NCBI RefSeq assembly: GCF_030272615.1
Contig: NC_081408.1
Location: 200,534,341-200,598,340, forward strand
Direction of reading: 5' to 3'
Length of the DNA: 64,000 nt
Source of the DNA: Cryptomeria japonica
Lineage: Eukaryota; Streptophyta; Pinopsida; Cupressales; Cupressaceae
The notes under the pieces are model-generated. The model had not been told where the DNA came from. It ran no database searches and worked only from the letters and a program-made list of their open reading frames with translations. Shown here in pieces: positions 61,214 to 64,000 of this stretch (the first letter of the stretch is position 1; every line of letters begins with the position of its first letter). A program made the position numbers and the translations under genes.

Positions 61214-62379
61214 ATGTATCCCAAAAATTGGTATCAAAGCCTGGTACCTCGGAGGAAGTTTAATATCTTGAGGAAGGTCTTGAAACCAGAATCTTTAGGC
61301 TTGGCTATAGAGAAGAAAATTGAGATGGCTCTTGAGGATTATGATGCTGAAAGGATGAAGAACTTGAAGCTACAAGATGAACTAAATTTTGCAAATAAAT
61401 TCATTCTTGTCCTGCAAGAAAAATTATCATTTGCTCAAGCTAGAAGGAAGGAAATTTTGTAGAAACAAGATGATGATAATGTTCTCAAGGAACAATGTCA
61501 GAAACTGAGTCAAGAAAACATGCTCATGCAAAATGAAATGCAAGACCTGAAAATGATGATGTTTAATGATATTGAGGATAGAAAGAATAAAATCTTGCTA
61601 CATCTCTGAAGAATAAATTGGAGGAATGTGACAAATTGGCTCATGAGAATGATATGTTGAAAACTAGTTCGGTGCAATACTGAAATAATGAACAAGAACA
61701 TGAAAGACAAGTAATATCTCTGAGAGATTATCTGACTACTGCAAGTGAGTACAAAGAAAAATTTAGGATCAATGCTGCACAATTGGATGACTTGTTGAAA
61801 AGACAAAGGCATAGTGATGATTCTAGAGGACTTGGATTTGCACAAGGTGACAACTCTGGTACTACAGATCAGACAATTGGTGTACAAAAATCATTAGAAT
61901 AGAGGATATCGGTAAGGAAATCTAATGCTTATAAATTAAATGGTAGATGTTTTTTTTGCAATAAATTTGGGCATACGGCTAAACAATGTAGAAATAGAGA
62001 AAATCAGAACTACAATTTTGTTCCCAGACAATGCACAAATTGCAAGAAGTATGGTCATAAGTCAGAAGACTGTAGAATGAATGTTAAATGTCATGCATGT
62101 GGAAATTTTGGACATTTTGCTAATCACTATAGGTCAAGGATTGATACCAGATATGTCAAAGCAATTCAGAAGAACAATGTTACATGTTATGCATGCAACA
62201 AAATAGGTCATATTGCTAAGTACTGCAAAAGAAAGACTCAACTAGTTAGCAATGATAAAGATAATGAGAAAGGAAAGAAGAGGGTAGATGAAATACAAAA
62301 AGATCACACCAAAAGATGGATTAGAAAATTTGAAGGACCAAGTGGAGATGGATCTACACTAGTTACTCCACCGGTATAA
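61214..62379 (+). pseudogene. coiled-coil plus four-zinc-knuckle gag-like relic
   Basis: The first part (61214-61600) is a strongly charged coiled coil (IEKKIEMALEDYDAERMKN, LQDELNFANKFILVLQEKL), then, after a frame change, KNKLEECDKLAHENDML. Four zinc knuckles follow: CFFCNKFGHTAKQC (61948-61989), CTNCKKYGHKSEDC (62032-62073), CHACGNFGHFANHY (62089-62130, last cysteine now tyrosine) and CYACNKIGHIAKYC (62185-62226). A basic tail ends at TLVTPPV (62379). There is no UBN2 capsid region between PBS and coiled coil. Binding of RNA or DNA is expected from the knuckles; assembly into particles is uncertain. Stops at 61460 (TAG), near 61607 (TGA) and 61900 (TAG). Confidence 0.78.
61229..61244 (+). 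promoter_or_regulatory. primer-binding site, tRNA-Met type
   Basis: TGGTATCAAAGCCTGG, with one mismatch to the usual TGGTATCAGAGCC core, lies six bases past the inferred LTR end. A short reading frame starting at 61214 runs through it into the coiled coil. Confidence 0.78.
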
Positions 62380-62783
62380 CAAGGTATTCTTCCACTGGTA
62401 ACTGAGGCATAAGACTTAGGGGTTGGAAAAGTCATTGCAAAATCTTACATATTACCCCAAAGGAGATCTAAGGAGATATAGAAGAGATCTGGAGAGTTGT
62501 GTTCATCATTGATGAAGGTTCACATGACATAAGACTGTGAAACCAACATCTGGTATGATTGTTCACAAAGAATTTATTACAGAGAAAGATTAGGGTTTTA
62601 TTCACTGATAAAAAGGGTAAGTGGATTCATTTTCACTCACTATGCATTTAAGCATTCAGAGTAGAGTAAATTCGAATTTCAGGTAAATTAAGAATATACA
62701 AAAGCATTGTGAAAGGATTTTGAGCTGTTATCTGAGAAAAACTCAATCTTCCAACTGACGTTCACTTTTAGGTATTCGTCAAA
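62380..62783. other. spacer between the zinc-knuckle protein and the next frame
   Basis: No conserved coding text. It includes GGATTCATTTTCACTCACTATGC and AT-rich DNA. No LTR end or PPT is recognised. Confidence 0.4.
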
Positions 62784-63970
62784 ATGGAATCTAGATCTTC
62801 CACTCCTAATTTTATTGCAAACCCCACTGTTGTCAAGGTTAAGGATAGGCTGAGACCCATATTCAAGGAGGTTCCCCAGATTGCTAAGAAGGAAGACTCT
62901 ATGGGAACATTTTCTAGGGTTCTTGATGGTGTGATGTATGTTGAAGATGTAAGGGCATACATTCACTACACCCTAGAGAATCTAGGCACAAACAAGATAA
63001 AAAGCATGTATCAATCTATGATACTGGGCAGATCCAGAACCATCAAGTTGGAATTCAAAGAAACTGAGGATCTAGAGTTAACCGGTATTCTGTACATACT
63101 TGAATTCAAGAATGAGGTCATCAGATACATTCTAAGCAGGGTTCATAATGATTTTATCTAGCTAGATTGGCCTTACATGATCACCAAGGAGGCTATTTAA
63201 GTGGTCACCAGCTTACCCCAAGTCGATCAAGAACCTGGCAAGAAAATTTTCAAGTCATAGGTCAGGAAACTCATCGGTGCAACTCTCACCAACACTAATG
63301 TGAAATTTACAAGCATGATAATTGGTTATAAGGTCTTGAAAAGAAGCATTGGGCTCATGACATAGCGGTAGGTATGCAGATTAAGGAAGCCATCACTAGT
63401 CTTGGTACTAGTAGAGATGAAAAACTTTGGGGTTACTTCAAATGATTTCAAGAAAATATGAGGCAGAGAGAGGTTATCCAAGAACATTGTGGAGAAATAC
63501 TCCACTGACATTTGTTTCATGCTAAAGACCGATGAAACCCTTATGGAGCCAGTTGAACCTAGAACCATCTGGGTCATAGAGCTTGGATATGAGGTGGATG
63601 AAAACATCATGGACCTCTATGGATGACAAAATAGAACATTTTGGCATGACACAAGAGAAGGCTTTTGAAGTCAAAACTGGTTTTACTAGGAAGAGAAGGG
63701 AGAAAAAAATAGAGAAGATGTCTACTTTTGTGTAGAATGTCTTGCATAAAATAGACACTAAAATGGGTTCTAGATCTAAACTGGTGGGAAAACCGGTAGT
63801 GGCTATTACTCTAAAAGTGAAGAATGCTGAAGCTTTCATTTCCCTAATCACCTTTTATTCTAACCCTGAAGACAATGAACCTCTAGCTTTTAGAAGGGTA
63901 CAGAGGAAGAAGGAAGATTAGCCACCGGTAGAGTAGAAGAAGGCAGAGCCTAGGAGGAGACTTGTTAAAA
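62784..63970 (+). pseudogene. unrecognised coding relic downstream of the zinc-knuckle protein
   Basis: Starts MESRSSTPNFIANPTVV at 62784 and is open for 125 codons to a TAG at 63159-63161. It continues in frame (LDWPYMITKEAI, TAG, VVTSLPQVDQEPGKKIFKS, TAG, VRKLIGATLTNTNVKFTSMI) and then decays with frame changes (for example IWVIELGYEVDENIM near 63565-63610). I know no domain for it. PYMITKEAI plus a lost residue and VVTSLP resembles NIITKEVI plus a lost residue and EVFMP in the 11.8-14.8 kb relic. It could be an accessory ORF carried by this element type, or an older sequence it landed beside. Confidence 0.5.
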
Positions 63971-64000
63971 GGTAACAAAACCTAATGCACCCCCACCTCC

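Larger units (their letters stand above)
57321..61260. repeat. duplicated copia patch, copy 2 (about 3.9 kb)
   Basis: Partner of 28346-32249, with small differences (for example one inserted base near 58350 in the gag frame and a ~37-bp extra segment near 60815-60855). Unlike copy 1, it continues beyond 61260 into the rest of the plus-strand copia element, so its right side looks like native context. Confidence 0.85.
60312..64000 (+). mobile_element. copia-like element with coiled-coil/zinc-knuckle protein and no visible pol
   Basis: LTR 60312-61223 (TGTTGGAAATTG to TGTATCCCA), a primer-binding site TGGTATCAAAGCCTGG (61229-61244), a coiled-coil and zinc-knuckle region (to about 62380), then an unrecognised frame (62784-63970) reaching the window edge. 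No protease, integrase or RT text is present in the ~1.6 kb after the knuckles, unlike a standard copia. It may be a non-autonomous derivative. Confidence 0.65.

Noticed and set aside
58941-62270. Foldback transposon suggested by the large inverted repeat (about 1.3 kb per arm)
   Set aside because: The arms are two related copia-like elements in opposite orientation. The plus LTR begins exactly inside the minus LTR, so nested insertion explains it.

Overview
This is an AT-rich stretch of a large plant nuclear genome made almost entirely of LTR retrotransposons, many inserted into one another. The evidence is Ty1/copia and Ty3/gypsy polyprotein relics, primer-binding sites matching initiator tRNA-Met (TGGTATCAGAGC), polypurine tracts, and LTRs beginning TG and ending CA. 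The gypsy elements end in a degenerate chromodomain and have very long LTRs, which fits the Tekay/Del chromovirus clade. A gymnosperm, perhaps a conifer, is plausible from the TE load and element style, but this is inference. I see no intact host gene, tRNA, rRNA or CRISPR array.

Left part (1-11235): four nested copia insertions. The oldest is a minus-strand element (LTR 9931-11235, gag and pol down to 7787). Its integrase is interrupted by a second minus-strand element (LTR 6193-7786, gag to 4607). That gag is interrupted by a plus-strand element (pol 501-3017, 3' LTR 3375-4606), whose pol is interrupted by another LTR (1-500).

Between nests (11236-15103): a decayed coding relic of roughly 950 codons that I do not recognise, largely in one frame with many stop codons.

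Gypsy cluster (15104-57324, all minus strand): element 1 has a 9.7-kb LTR swollen by a fourfold tandem array of a ~2-kb LTR segment, then an internal region cut in gag. Element 2 (32249-44808) has LTR-gag-pol-LTR structure, lacking only about 17 bp of one LTR end. Element 3 (44814-57324) lies head-to-tail with it, 5 bp away. Each gag-pol is a single reading frame broken only by point stops, many of them CAG to TAG. Each LTR carries a GC-rich block of four to six 22-bp dyads separated by spacers that are mostly themselves palindromic. This block is the most unusual structure in the window.

Duplicated copia patch (28325-32249 and 57321-61260): about 3.9 kb present twice, with microhomology at its junctions. 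It holds a copia LTR plus gag fused tail-to-tail to a second, inverted gag, followed by a plus-strand LTR. The right-hand copy continues past 61260 into a coiled-coil and four-zinc-knuckle gag-like protein and then, where pol would be expected, an unrecognised reading frame (62784-63970). That frame shares a short motif with the 11.8-14.8 kb relic.
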